Shown one piece after another: positions 22,724-31,005 of a stretch of DNA of 64,000 nt. Under the pieces are notes generated by a model. That model was not told where the DNA came from, searched no databases, and saw only the letters and a list, made by a program, of their open reading frames with translations. Both the position numbers and the translations under genes were made by a program. This DNA is from VYDC01 sp963667515. Lineage in GTDB: Bacteria; Chloroflexota; Dehalococcoidia; UBA2979. The stretch lies in assembly GCA_963667515.2 (NCBI GenBank), contig CAXXXY010000009.1, positions 1 through 64,000 of the forward strand, given 5' to 3'. Position 1 is the stretch's first letter. Each line of letters opens with the position of its first letter.

Positions 22724-24427
22724 GTGGCGGCGCGCCCGTTCAGGCGGCGCCGGCGGCACCCGTGGAGGCGCGTGAGCAGCAAGAGCGGCCACGACTGGCT
22801 GGAGTCGACCTACCGCGAGGCCGTGGAGCGCAGCGGCGAGCGCGAGGCGCTCTTCGAGTCCTCCTCGGGCGCGCCCGTGGAGCCGCTCTACGGCCCCGAG
22901 CACCTCGCCGACTGGAGCTACGCCGGGAAGCTCGGCTACCCCGGCGAGTACCCCTACACCCGCGGCGTTCAGCCCACCATGTACCGCGGCCGCTACTGGA
23001 CCATGCGGCAGTACGCCGGCTTCGGCGACGCGGCCGAGTCCAACCGGCGCTACAAGTTCCTGCTCGAGCAGGGGCAGACGGGGCTCTCCGTCGCCTTCGA
23101 CCTGCCGACGCAGATCGGCTACGACTCCGACGCGCCCGAGGCCGAGGGCGAGGTGGGCAAGGTCGGCGTCGCGATCTCTTCGCTCGCCGACATGGAGACG
23201 ATGACGGAGGGCATCCCCCTCGACGGCGTCACCACGTCGATGACGATCAACGCCACCGGCGCGATGCTGCTGGCGCTCTACGCCGCCGCCGCGAAGAAGC
23301 AGGGCGTCGCGCTCTCCGCCATCGGCGGGACGATCCAGAACGACATCCTCAAGGAGTACGTGGCTCGCGGCACCTACATTTATCCGCCGCGCCCGTCGCT
23401 GCGGCTGATCACGGACCAGTTCGCGTGGTGCTCGCAGGAGACGCCGCAGTTCAACACGATTTCGATCTCGGGCTACCACATGCGCGAGGCGGGCTGCACG
23501 GCGGCGCAGGAGGTGGGCTTCACGCTCGCCAACGCCATCGAGTACGTGGACGCGGCGCTGGCGACCGGCCTCGAGTTCGACCGCTTCGCGCCGCGCCTCG
23601 CGTTCTTCTGGGCCTGCCACTCGAACTTCTTCGAGGAGGCCGCGAAGTTCCGCGCGGCGCGGCGGATGTGGGCGCGCATCGTGCGGGAGCGCTACGGCTC
23701 CGACAACCCGCGCGCGCAGATGCTGCGCTTCCACACGCAGACGGGCGGCGCCACTCTCACGGCGCAGCAGCCTGACAACAACGTCGTGCGCACGGCGTAC
23801 CAGGCGCTCTCCGCGGTGCTGGGCGGCACGCAGTCGCTGCACACCAACTCGCGCGACGAGGCGCTGTCGCTGCCCACCGAGGAGTCCGTGGAGCTGGCGC
23901 TGCGCACGCAGCAGGTGCTGGCCTACGAGACCGGCGTCGGCGACGTCATCGACCCGCTCGCGGGCTCCTACTACGTGGAGGCGCTGACCGACCGCGTGGA
24001 GGAGGAGGCGCAGGCCTACATCGACCGCATCGAGGACATGGGCGGTGCGCTCGCGGCCATCGAGCAGGGCTTCCAGCAGCGCGAGATCCAGGAGAGCGCC
24101 TACCGGCTGCAGCGGATGATGGAGGGCGGCGAGCGCGTGGTGGTGGGCGTGAACCGCTTCGCGAAGGACGACGAGGTGCACCCGCCGCTGATGCGCGTCG
24201 ACCCGGAGGTGGGGCGTCGCCGCGGTCGCGAGCTCGCCGAGCTGCGCGCGGGGCGCGACCAGGCGGCCGCCGCCGCGGCGCTCGACGCGGTGCGCGCCGC
24301 GGCCCGCGGCTCGGAGAACATGATGCCGCTCTTGATCGCCGCCTTCGAGGAGTACGTGACGCTGGGCGAGGTGTGCGGCGTGCTGCGCGAGGAGTGGGCG
24401 GAGCACCGCGAGGCGCTCACGATCTGA
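22724..24427 (+). CDS. mcmA1: methylmalonyl-CoA mutase, large (catalytic) subunit
   Basis: The 567-residue protein covers the substrate-binding TIM barrel of methylmalonyl-CoA mutase. Blocks: YPYTRGVQPTMYRGR, WTMRQYAGFG, GQTGLSVAFDLPTQIGYDSD, QNDILKEYVARGTYI, FNTISISGYHMREAG (active-site His), MLRFHTQTGGATLTAQQP and LGGTQSLHTNSRDEAL. The B12-binding domain is absent and is encoded separately at 25872. The enzyme converts (R)-methylmalonyl-CoA to succinyl-CoA. GTG 22724 is chosen because of the -10 box; GTG 22772 would remove 16 Arg-rich residues. Related acyl-CoA mutases (isobutyryl-CoA type) are less likely. Confidence 0.9.
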   Translation: MAARPFRRRRRHPWRRVSSKSGHDWLESTYREAVERSGEREALFESSSGAPVEPLYGPEHLADWSYAGKLGYPGEYPYTRGVQPTMYRGRYWTMRQYAGFGDAAESNRRYKFLLEQGQTGLSVAFDLPTQIGYDSDAPEAEGEVGKVGVAISSLADMETMTEGIPLDGVTTSMTINATGAMLLALYAAAAKKQGVALSAIGGTIQNDILKEYVARGTYIYPPRPSLRLITDQFAWCSQETPQFNTISISGYHMREAGCTAAQEVGFTLANAIEYVDAALATGLEFDRFAPRLAFFWACHSNFFEEAAKFRAARRMWARIVRERYGSDNPRAQMLRFHTQTGGATLTAQQPDNNVVRTAYQALSAVLGGTQSLHTNSRDEALSLPTEESVELALRTQQVLAYETGVGDVIDPLAGSYYVEALTDRVEEEAQAYIDRIEDMGGALAAIEQGFQQREIQESAYRLQRMMEGGERVVVGVNRFAKDDEVHPPLMRVDPEVGRRRGRELAELRAGRDQAAAAAALDAVRAAARGSENMMPLLIAAFEEYVTLGEVCGVLREEWAEHREALTI

Positions 24428-24467
24428 TGGCGCCCATGACACCCCGACCCGCTGCCCCTCGCGCCCG

Positions 24468-24989
24468 ATGACGAGCGGCGACGCCGGCCCCGAGGCCAGC
24501 GGCGCCGCGTCCGGCGCCGATCCGCTGGGCGCGCTGATCGAGTCGAACGCGCAGGCGCGCGCGGAGTTGATCTCCGCGCTGGACGCGATCCCCGCGGCGC
24601 GTCGCGAGGAGCGCTGGTACGGCGAGTGGTCGCTCAAGGACATCGTCGCGCACCTCGGCGTGTGGCAGGACGGCTGGGGCGCGGCGCTGGAGGCGCTTGC
24701 GCGTGGCGAGCGCCCGCTGGTCCCGCTCTTCGAGGAGGGCGACACCGGCGCGGCGTTCAACGCGGCCCGCGCGGCCGAGCACGCTGGCGACAGCTGGGAG
24801 CACGCGATGGATCTGCTGCGCCGCGCGCGGCAGCGCCACGAGGCGGCCGTGCGCGCGCTCGCGGGGGCCGTGGAGCCGGAGCGCTACGCCGAGGGCCGCA
24901 CGGCGCACCGCCTGGCGTCGATGCCCGGCAGCCACGACCGCACCCACATCGCGCCGATCCTCGAGTGGCGGCGGGAGCAGCGGCTGTGA
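24468..24989 (+). CDS. DinB-like four-helix protein
   Basis: The 173-residue protein has the DinB/maleylpyruvate-isomerase-like pattern. It has an N-terminal helix (QARAELISALDAIPA), then WSLKDIVAHLGVWQDGW with a metal-type His, and a C-terminal SHDRTHIAPILEWRRE with two more His. Such proteins bind a metal and often use a low-molecular-weight thiol. Lying inside the mutase cluster, it may protect or modify a pathway intermediate, but this is only inference. Start ATG 24468. Confidence 0.65.
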   Translation: MTSGDAGPEASGAASGADPLGALIESNAQARAELISALDAIPAARREERWYGEWSLKDIVAHLGVWQDGWGAALEALARGERPLVPLFEEGDTGAAFNAARAAEHAGDSWEHAMDLLRRARQRHEAAVRALAGAVEPERYAEGRTAHRLASMPGSHDRTHIAPILEWRREQRL

Positions 24990-25032
24990 GCGCGGCGAGC
25001 GGCGCCCGCGGCGGCGGCTGTGGGCGGGCGCG

Positions 25033-25875
25033 ATGATCGACCTGCTGCATCACGTCGGCATCGTCGTGCGCGACGCGGACGCCGCGCTCACCTTCTACCG
25101 CGACGTCGTCGGCTTCCCCGTGGTCGCGGACTCGGTGCTCGAGGATCAGGGCGTGCGCGCGATCCTGCTCGCCGTCGGCGAGAACGAGCTCGAGATCCTC
25201 TCGCCGACCGAGGACGACACGGGCGTCGCGCGCTTTCTGGAGAGCCACGGCGAGACGCTGCACCACCTCTGCTTCCGCACCGACGACATCGCGGCCGAGC
25301 TGGCGGAGCTCGACGCGGCGGGCGTCGAGCTGGTCGACCAAGAGCCGCGCGCGGGGCTCGCGGGGCAGGTGGCGTTCCTGCACCCGCGGGCGATGCGCGG
25401 CGTGCTGGTGGAGCTCGCGCAGCCGCCCGCCGGCGCGCACCGGCGCGACGCCAAGGGCTTCGACCGCGTCGCCGTGCGCGCGCTCGACTTCGACGCCGCG
25501 GCCGCGCTCTGGCGCGACGTGGTCGGGCTCTCGGTCGCGCGCCGCTTCGACGTGGACGTGGCGGGCGTGGTGATCGGGCAGATGCCGATCGGGCGCTGCC
25601 TGCTGGAGCTGATCGCGCCGTCGCGCCCCGACGCGCCGTTCGCGTCCGACGTCGAGCGCGACGGCGAGGGCGCGATGCCCGCCTTCGCCCTCGAGGTGGC
25701 GGACGTCGACGCGGAGGTCGCGCGGCTGCGCGCGGCCGGCGTCGAGCTCGACGACGCGGGGCCGGGGATGATGCCGGGCACGCGAAGCGCGACGATATCG
25801 GCCGAGCAGGCGTTCGGCGTCAGCGTCCAGCTCGCGACCTACGAGCAGGGCGGCCGGGGGACGGGGGCCAGATGA
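25033..25875 (+). CDS. methylmalonyl-CoA epimerase-like protein with a second VOC domain
   Basis: The 280-residue protein has two VOC modules. The first (residues 1-130) fits methylmalonyl-CoA epimerase: LLHHVGIVVRDADAALTFY, NELEILSPT, LHHLCFRTDDI, VAFLHP and VLVELAQP. The second (about 140-275) begins FDRVAVRALDFDAAAALW and includes GRCLLELIAPS and FALEVADVDAEVARL. Normal epimerases have only one such domain. ATG 25033 is the start, and the stop overlaps the next gene as ATGA. The epimerase interconverts (S)- and (R)-methylmalonyl-CoA upstream of the mutase. The role of the second domain is unknown. Confidence 0.75.
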   Translation: MIDLLHHVGIVVRDADAALTFYRDVVGFPVVADSVLEDQGVRAILLAVGENELEILSPTEDDTGVARFLESHGETLHHLCFRTDDIAAELAELDAAGVELVDQEPRAGLAGQVAFLHPRAMRGVLVELAQPPAGAHRRDAKGFDRVAVRALDFDAAAALWRDVVGLSVARRFDVDVAGVVIGQMPIGRCLLELIAPSRPDAPFASDVERDGEGAMPAFALEVADVDAEVARLRAAGVELDDAGPGMMPGTRSATISAEQAFGVSVQLATYEQGGRGTGAR

Positions 25876-26327
25876 CCGAGGAGTCGACGGCGCAGGAGCA
25901 GGGCGCCGAGGAGCGGCGCATCCGCGTGCTGATCGCGAAGCCCGGCCTCGACGGCCACGACCGCGGGGCGAAGGTGGTGGCGCGCGCGCTGCGCGACGCC
26001 GGCATGGAGGTGATCTACACCGGCATTCGCCAGACGCCGCAAATGATCGCGGAGGCGGCGCTGCAAGAGGACGTCGACGTGATCGGCCTCTCGATCCTCT
26101 CGGGCGCGCACCTCGAGCTCTTCCCGCGCGTGATCGAGGCGCTGCGCGAGCGCGACATCGGCCCGGACGAGGTGCTGCTGTTCTGCGGCGGCATCATCCC
26201 CCATGAGGACGGCGAGGCAGTGCGGGAGCTGGGCTTCCGCGGCGTCTTCGGCCCCGGCACCGACACCCGCGACATCGCCGCCTTCATCCGCGAGCAGCTC
26301 CCGACGCTCCCCGCGCGTGCCGGGTAG
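25872..26327 (+). CDS. mcmA2: methylmalonyl-CoA mutase, B12-binding small subunit
   Basis: The 151-residue protein is the separate C-terminal B12 domain. It carries the DxHxxG-type cobalamin motif LDGHDRGAKV, then VIYTGIRQTPQMIAEAA, DVIGLSILSGAH and LFCGGIIPHED. His in DGH is the lower axial cobalt ligand. Its start overlaps the epimerase stop (ATGA), so the two are translationally coupled. With the subunit at 22724 it forms the heteromeric mutase. Confidence 0.9.
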   Translation: MTEESTAQEQGAEERRIRVLIAKPGLDGHDRGAKVVARALRDAGMEVIYTGIRQTPQMIAEAALQEDVDVIGLSILSGAHLELFPRVIEALRERDIGPDEVLLFCGGIIPHEDGEAVRELGFRGVFGPGTDTRDIAAFIREQLPTLPARAG

Positions 26328-26372
26328 GGGCGCGCGTCGGCCGGCGGGCGCTCCGGGGCGGAGCGCGGCCTG

Positions 26373-27350
26373 ATGGCGCGGCTCGCGGCGACGCCGAGCG
26401 CCGAGGAGCTGGCGGCGGGCATCGGTCGCGGCGACCGCCGAGCGCTGGCCCGCGCGATCACCCACGTCGAGCGGGACGACGCGCTGGGCCGCGCCCTGCT
26501 CGCCGCGCTCTACCCGCGCACCGGGCACGCTCACACCATCGGCGTGACGGGCTCGGGGGGGGTGGGGAAGTCGACGCTGGTGGGCCGGCTGGCGGCGGAG
26601 CAGCGCCGGCGCGGGCGCTCGGTCGGCATCGTCGCCGTCGACCCCTCGTCGCCGTTCTCGCACGGCGCGCTGCTCGGCGACCGCATACGCATGCAGGATC
26701 TGACCGCCGACCCCGGCGTGTTCCTGCGTTCGATGGCCTCGCGCGGCCACCTCGGCGGGCTCGCCGAGTCGGCGTCGGGCGTTGTCGACGTACTCGACGC
26801 GGCGGGCTACGACGTGGTGATCGTGGAGACGGTGGGCGCCGGCCAGGACGAGGTGGAGGTCGCCTCCGCCACGCAGAGCACCGTGCTGGTGACCAACCCC
26901 TCGGCGGGCGACGAGATCCAGTCGATGAAGGCCGGGCTGATGGAGGTCGCGCAGCTGCTGGTCGTGAACAAGGCCGACCTCGCCGGCGCCGACAGCGCCG
27001 TGCAGCAGCTGCTCTCGCTGCTGGTGCTCGCGGGCTCGCGGGCGTGGGAGCCGCCGGTGCTGAAGGTGGTCGCGCGCTCGGGCGAGGGGGTGGCGGAGCT
27101 GGTCGACCGCATCGACGAGCATCAGCGCCACGTCCGCGACTCCGAGCACGCCGGCGCCGAGCGTCGGGCGCTGGTGCGGGCGCAACTGCTCTCGCTGGCG
27201 ACGGCCGCCCTCTCGCGCCGCGCGCTGGCGGAGGCGCGGCGCTCGAGCGCCCTCGACGCGCTCGTGGAGGAGGTGGCCGCGCGCCGCCGCGACCCGCGCG
27301 CCGCCGCCGACGCGCTGCTCGCCGGCCTCGCCCCCGCCGCCGGGGGGTAG
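26373..27350 (+). CDS. meaB: MeaB/ArgK-type G-protein chaperone of the mutase
   Basis: The 325-residue G3E GTPase has P-loop GVTGSGGVGKSTLVG, then VDPSSPFSHGALLGDRIRM, VFLRSMASRGHLGGLAESA, VIVETVGAGQDEVEVA and VVNKADLAGADSA (NKAD). It ends with the C-terminal dimerisation helix typical of MeaB. The protein guards and reloads cobalamin in methylmalonyl-CoA mutase. ATG 26373 follows a ggggcggag site. It closes the propionate module. Confidence 0.9.
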   Translation: MARLAATPSAEELAAGIGRGDRRALARAITHVERDDALGRALLAALYPRTGHAHTIGVTGSGGVGKSTLVGRLAAEQRRRGRSVGIVAVDPSSPFSHGALLGDRIRMQDLTADPGVFLRSMASRGHLGGLAESASGVVDVLDAAGYDVVIVETVGAGQDEVEVASATQSTVLVTNPSAGDEIQSMKAGLMEVAQLLVVNKADLAGADSAVQQLLSLLVLAGSRAWEPPVLKVVARSGEGVAELVDRIDEHQRHVRDSEHAGAERRALVRAQLLSLATAALSRRALAEARRSSALDALVEEVAARRRDPRAAADALLAGLAPAAGG

Positions 27351-27398
27351 CGCCTCGCCCGAGGTCGGCGCGCCCGTAGACTGCTCTCCACGAGCGGC

Positions 27399-27887
27399 GT
27401 GCGTCGAGCAGCCGCGACGCAGACCGGGGACGTCGACGTGCACGAAGACCGCCCACGTCTCGATCAAATCAACCTCGTGACCGGCGATGTCGCTGCGACG
27501 GTCGAGTTCTTCCGCCTTCTGGGCCTCAACATTCCCGATTCGAGCGCACCCGGGTGGAGCTCGCACCACCTGAGCGACGCGGTCGACGGCGCCGAGGGTG
27601 CGCTGACGTTCGATATCGACAGCACGGCATTCGCAGCGTGCTGGGGCTCCGAGGCGATCCCGGCAGGTCCGGCTCTGAGCTTCCGCGTCGCGTCGCGGCA
27701 GACGGTCGATCGGCTCTATGAACGACTTTGCTCGGCTGGCCATCGAGGGCTGCGCGCGCCCTACGACGCGTTCTGGGGCGCTCGCTTCGCCCTCGTCGAG
27801 GCTCCCGGCGGCGCCGCAGTCGGTCTGATGAGCGAGTCCAGCGACCAGCATCGCTCCGAGCCGCCTGCGCTCGCTGGCCTCGAGTAG
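27399..27887 (+). CDS. VOC/glyoxalase-fold protein
   Basis: The 162-residue protein reads LDQINLVTGDVAATVEFFRL, then HLSDAVDGAEGALTFDID, SFRVASRQTVDRLYERL and WGARFALVEAPGGAAVGLM. This is one VOC fold with the usual two beta-alpha-beta-beta-beta modules. The metal ligands are not all evident. A TAGACT box (27377-27382) lies upstream and a strong terminator follows, so it is probably a single-gene unit. GTG 27399 or GTG 27438 could be the start. Confidence 0.7.
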   Translation: MRRAAATQTGDVDVHEDRPRLDQINLVTGDVAATVEFFRLLGLNIPDSSAPGWSSHHLSDAVDGAEGALTFDIDSTAFAACWGSEAIPAGPALSFRVASRQTVDRLYERLCSAGHRGLRAPYDAFWGARFALVEAPGGAAVGLMSESSDQHRSEPPALAGLE

Positions 27888-27894
27888 CGCGCCG

Positions 27895-27930
27895 ACCGAG
27901 GGGGAGGCGGCCCGGCGCCTCCCCCTCGGT
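27895..27930 (+). terminator. 15-bp stem terminator after the VOC gene
   Basis: The arms accgagggggaggcg and cgcctccccctcggt flank a 6-base loop. It lies 7 bases after the stop at 27887 and just before the next promoter. Confidence 0.75.
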
Positions 27931-27962
27931 GACCGCCGACGCCCGCAGACGGGCTCGCCCCG

Positions 27963-27968
27963 TAGACT
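27963..27968 (+). promoter_or_regulatory. -10 box, leaderless start of the DUF2344 gene
   Basis: TAGACT (in gccccgtagact) ends 7 bases before ATG 27976. The preceding terminator ends at 27930, so this must be a new transcription unit. Confidence 0.5.
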
Positions 27969-27975
27969 GGCCCGC

Positions 27976-28698
27976 ATGGCACAGCGCATCCGCATCACCT
28001 TCCGCAAGGGCGGCGTGCTGCAGTGGGTCTCCCACCTGGACACGATGCGCACCTGGGAGCGCACGCTGCGGCGGGCGAAGCTGCCGCTCGCGTACACGCA
28101 GGGCTTCTCGCCGCACCCGCGCATAGCGCTGGCGGCGCCGCTGCCGGTCGGCTTCGAGGGCGAGCGCGAGCTGATGGACGCGTGGCTCGATCCGCCGCTC
28201 GCCCCGGCCGAGGTGCGCGCCCGCCTGCAGTCGGTCCTGCCGCCCGGCCTCGAGCTGGTCGATGTCGACGAGGTCGCCGAGCGCCTGCCCTCGCTGCAGT
28301 CGTCGCTGCGCGCGGCGCGCTACCGCATCGCCTTCGACGCGCGCGAGGTGCAGCCGGTCAGCCTGGCCGCGCGCCTCGCCGACTTCCTCGCCCTCGAGCA
28401 CCTGGAGTGGGAGGAGCAGCGCGGCGAGAAGAGGCGCACCGTCGACCTGCGCCCCGGCGTGCTGGAGGCGGCGGTGCGGGAGGCGCCCCCCGCGGACGAT
28501 GATCCGGCGGGGAAGCCGCTGACCGTGCTCGAGCTACGGCTGTCGCTGGACGAGGGACGCGGCGTGCGCGCCGCCTCGGTCGTCGACGCCTTCGGCGTCG
28601 ACGCGGAGCCGCTGGCGATGGTGCGCACGGAGCTCGAAATCGACCGCCCGCAGATCGCCCTCGCCGCGTGGCGCGCCCGCGGCCGCCACGAGGAGTGA
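27976..28698 (+). CDS. radical-SAM-linked protein (TIGR03936/DUF2344)
   Basis: The 240-residue protein starts RIRITFRKGGVLQWVSHLDT, MRTWERTLRRAKLPLAYTQG, FSPHPRIALAAPLPVGFEG and ERELMDAWL, the hallmark of TIGR03936. This domain normally accompanies or is fused to a radical-SAM protein. No radical-SAM gene is visible in this window, so its partner must be elsewhere or already lost. The role is unproven. The stop overlaps the next start (GTGA). Confidence 0.85.
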   Translation: MAQRIRITFRKGGVLQWVSHLDTMRTWERTLRRAKLPLAYTQGFSPHPRIALAAPLPVGFEGERELMDAWLDPPLAPAEVRARLQSVLPPGLELVDVDEVAERLPSLQSSLRAARYRIAFDAREVQPVSLAARLADFLALEHLEWEEQRGEKRRTVDLRPGVLEAAVREAPPADDDPAGKPLTVLELRLSLDEGRGVRAASVVDAFGVDAEPLAMVRTELEIDRPQIALAAWRARGRHEE

Positions 28699-29765
28699 GC
28701 GCGCTGCCCGCGCCCGGCCCCTGCCTCAGCCTCCGCCTCCGTCTCCTCTGGGTGCGCCGATCCCGCCTCGCACGCCGCGCGCCGAGAGGCCCGCTCGTCG
28801 CGCTGCTCGCGCTGGCGGCGCTCGCGCTCGCCGGCTGCGGCGGCGGCGACGAGGTGCGGATCGAGGCGCCCGCGGCCTCCTCGACGCCGGCGCCGGCCGC
28901 GAGCGCGCCGCCGGGCGGCGTGGCCGCGCCCGCCGGGGCGCCCGCGGGCGGTAGGCCGGACGCGGGCGCGCCGTTCGATGCGCGCGCCGGCTCGCCCTTC
29001 GGCGACGACGACGTCGTGCTCGCGCTGGCGGCCGCCGGCATCGCCGCGATGCGCCAGCACGAGGCGGTCGCCTGCGACGCCCGCGACGAGACGAGCGGCT
29101 ACCTCTACTCGGCGCTCGTCGGCGGCGAGCCGCTGGCCTTCGACCTCTGGGTCTACCCGACGCCACGCCTTCTCGCCGGCGCGGGCTGGACCGTGGAGGA
29201 GGACGGGCGAGCGCGCGGCTGCGCCCCCTACGGCGGCGCCGAGTACCCGGCGTACGTGGTGGGCAACGTCGCGCTCTCCACGAGCTCCCCGCCCGGCGCG
29301 GCGCGCGAGCGGCTGATCGCGGCCTTCCTCGCGCTCGGCTCCGCTGCGGGCGCTCCCGCCGCGACACCGAGCGCTGGTCCCGGCGCCGCCTTCCCCTTCG
29401 CCGCGGCCGACCTCGTCGCCGCGCTGGGCGGAGTCGGGCTCGCCTACGCGCCCAGCGGCGACTCGGTCGCCTGCCGCGACGCGCGCGCGGTGGGGCTCGG
29501 CTACGCCTCGTCCGAGGCGCCCACGCTGTTGCTCTGGGTCTACGCGAGCCCCGAGCAGCTGCGCGAGGACTGGGTCGTCGAGCGTGGCCGGCGGCCCCGC
29601 TACCACCTCGACGAGGCAGGGGCGTGCGTCGAGGGCGGCTTCGTCTACTGGAACGAGAACGCGCTGCTGGCGCTCGAGGACCCCGCCTGGGCGACCGCGG
29701 ACGCGGAGCGCGCCGCCGTCGTCGACGCGTTCCTCTCGCTCGTCCGCCCGGCGGCGTCGCCGTGA
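28695..29765 (+). CDS. secreted lipoprotein with two repeated domains
   Basis: The protein has 356 residues. GTG 28695 overlaps the previous stop. A long basic leader is followed by LVALLALAALALAGCGGG, a clear lipobox with Cys. A Pro/Ala linker comes next. Two related domains of about 120 residues follow: the first includes DDVVLALAAAGIAAM, LAFDLWVYPTPRLLAGAGW and VVGNVALSTS; the second has ADLVAALGGVGLAYA, TLLLWVYASPEQLREDW and VYWNENALLAL. The internal duplication suggests a binding protein. No known family is recognised. The stop overlaps the phosphatase start. Confidence 0.75.
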   Translation: MSALPAPGPCLSLRLRLLWVRRSRLARRAPRGPLVALLALAALALAGCGGGDEVRIEAPAASSTPAPAASAPPGGVAAPAGAPAGGRPDAGAPFDARAGSPFGDDDVVLALAAAGIAAMRQHEAVACDARDETSGYLYSALVGGEPLAFDLWVYPTPRLLAGAGWTVEEDGRARGCAPYGGAEYPAYVVGNVALSTSSPPGAARERLIAAFLALGSAAGAPAATPSAGPGAAFPFAAADLVAALGGVGLAYAPSGDSVACRDARAVGLGYASSEAPTLLLWVYASPEQLREDWVVERGRRPRYHLDEAGACVEGGFVYWNENALLALEDPAWATADAERAAVVDAFLSLVRPAASP

Positions 29766-30427
29766 GCGCGAGCGAGGCGCCCGCCGTCACGACGCTGCTG
29801 CTGCTGCGGCACGGGGAGACCGACCGCAACGCGGCGGGGCGCTCGCAGGGGCGCGCCGACGAGCCGCTGAACGAGCGCGGGCGCGCGCAGGCCGCCGCCG
29901 CCGCGCTCGCCCTCGCGCCGCTCGCGCCGGCCGCCGTCTACAGCTCGGACGCGTCGCGTGCGCGTGACACGGCGGGTGCGGTCGCCGCCGACTGCGGCCT
30001 CGAGGTGCGCGTCGACCCGCGCCTCGCCGAGCTGGACCACGGCGACCTCGACGGCCTGACCGGCGCCGAGCTGCGCGAGCGCTACCCGGAGCTGCTGGAG
30101 ACGTGGCGCGGCCCGGGCGGGCCCTCGCTGGTGCTCCCCGGCGGCGAGTCGCTGGAGGCGGCGCAGCAGCGCATGGTGGCCGCCGCGACGGCGATCGGCG
30201 AGACGCACCCCGGCGAGCGCGTCGTCGTCGTCTCGCACAACCTGGCGCTGCGCACGCTGCTGTGCGAGGCGCTGGGCGCGCCGCTCACGGCCGCTCGTCG
30301 GCTGCGGCTGGAGCTCTGCTCGCTCGCGATCGTCGAGCTGCGGGCGGGCGAGCCGTGGGCCGTGGTCGCGCTCAACCGCGGCTGCCATCTGCCGAGGGAC
30401 CTCGCGCACGGCAGGGCTGGCGGCTGA
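29762..30427 (+). CDS. histidine phosphatase (phosphoglycerate-mutase-like)
   Basis: The 221-residue protein has LLLLRHGETDRNAAGRSQGR with the catalytic RHG, ADEPLNERGRAQA, YSSDASRARDTA, AELDHGDLDGLTG (active-site Glu), LPGGESLEAAQQRM and VVVVSHNLALRTLL (second catalytic His). The substrate could be a phospho-metabolite such as alpha-ribazole phosphate, which would suit a B12-using organism. That is only a possibility. GTG 29762 overlaps the lipoprotein stop. Confidence 0.85.
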   Translation: MSASEAPAVTTLLLLRHGETDRNAAGRSQGRADEPLNERGRAQAAAAALALAPLAPAAVYSSDASRARDTAGAVAADCGLEVRVDPRLAELDHGDLDGLTGAELRERYPELLETWRGPGGPSLVLPGGESLEAAQQRMVAAATAIGETHPGERVVVVSHNLALRTLLCEALGAPLTAARRLRLELCSLAIVELRAGEPWAVVALNRGCHLPRDLAHGRAGG

Positions 30428-30501
30428 GCGTCCCGCGCGCTCGTTGAGCGCCCCCCAGGGCTCTGCTACGGTGCGCGTGGCGGCGGGGTTGGGGTGCGCC
30501 G

Positions 30502-30864
30502 GTGTCGCTGCCGCTTCCTCGCCTGCGGTTGGGCTTCGGGCCAGTACACATGGTGCTGGCCATCGCGCTGCTCCTCGTCTCGCTGTTCGCCTACGCCGCC
30601 GTGCAGACCGCCGCGCAGAGCTACGGCCTCAGCGAGGATCGCCACCGCATCGAGCTGGAGCTGTGGGAGCTGCGCCGCCAGCGCGCCGAGCTCGAGGGGC
30701 TCGTCGCCTACCTCGGCTCGGAGGAGTACGTGGAGGGCGTGGCGCGCCAGCAGCTCGGCCTCGTGCGCGAGGGCGAGATCGCCGTGCTGATCGACGCGCC
30801 CGAGGACGAGAGCGCCCGCCGGGAGCCCGGCGAGCGCTGGTGGGAGGCGCTCTTCGGCCGCTAG
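30502..30864 (+). CDS. ftsB: FtsB/DivIC-type septum formation protein
   Basis: The 120-residue protein has one N-terminal transmembrane helix (VHMVLAIALLLVSLFAY), then a coiled coil (EDRHRIELELWELRRQRAEL) and the terminal domain VEGVARQQLGLVREGE with the typical A-R-x-x-L-G-L pattern. It links to FtsL and FtsQ-like proteins at the division site. The start is GTG 30502, with a tacggt box at about 30466. The C-terminal tail is acidic. Confidence 0.8.
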   Translation: MSLPLPRLRLGFGPVHMVLAIALLLVSLFAYAAVQTAAQSYGLSEDRHRIELELWELRRQRAELEGLVAYLGSEEYVEGVARQQLGLVREGEIAVLIDAPEDESARREPGERWWEALFGR

Positions 30865-31005
30865 CAGCGCCGCTCGCACGCCCTCGCGACGCCCTCTCCT
30901 CGCCTCCTGCTTGCCGCCCACGCTCGACTCGCTCGGCTCGCGGCCTCGCGAGCGCTCAGCTCGCTCGGCCCGCCTCACTGCGAGCGCCGTGCAATCATCG
31001 CCGCG

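Noticed and set aside
30865..31005. GC-rich gctcg-repeated segment between ftsB and tilS as a repeat element
   Set aside because: It is only low-complexity; it lacks the CGTTCCG hairpin and the tail of the dispersed repeat.
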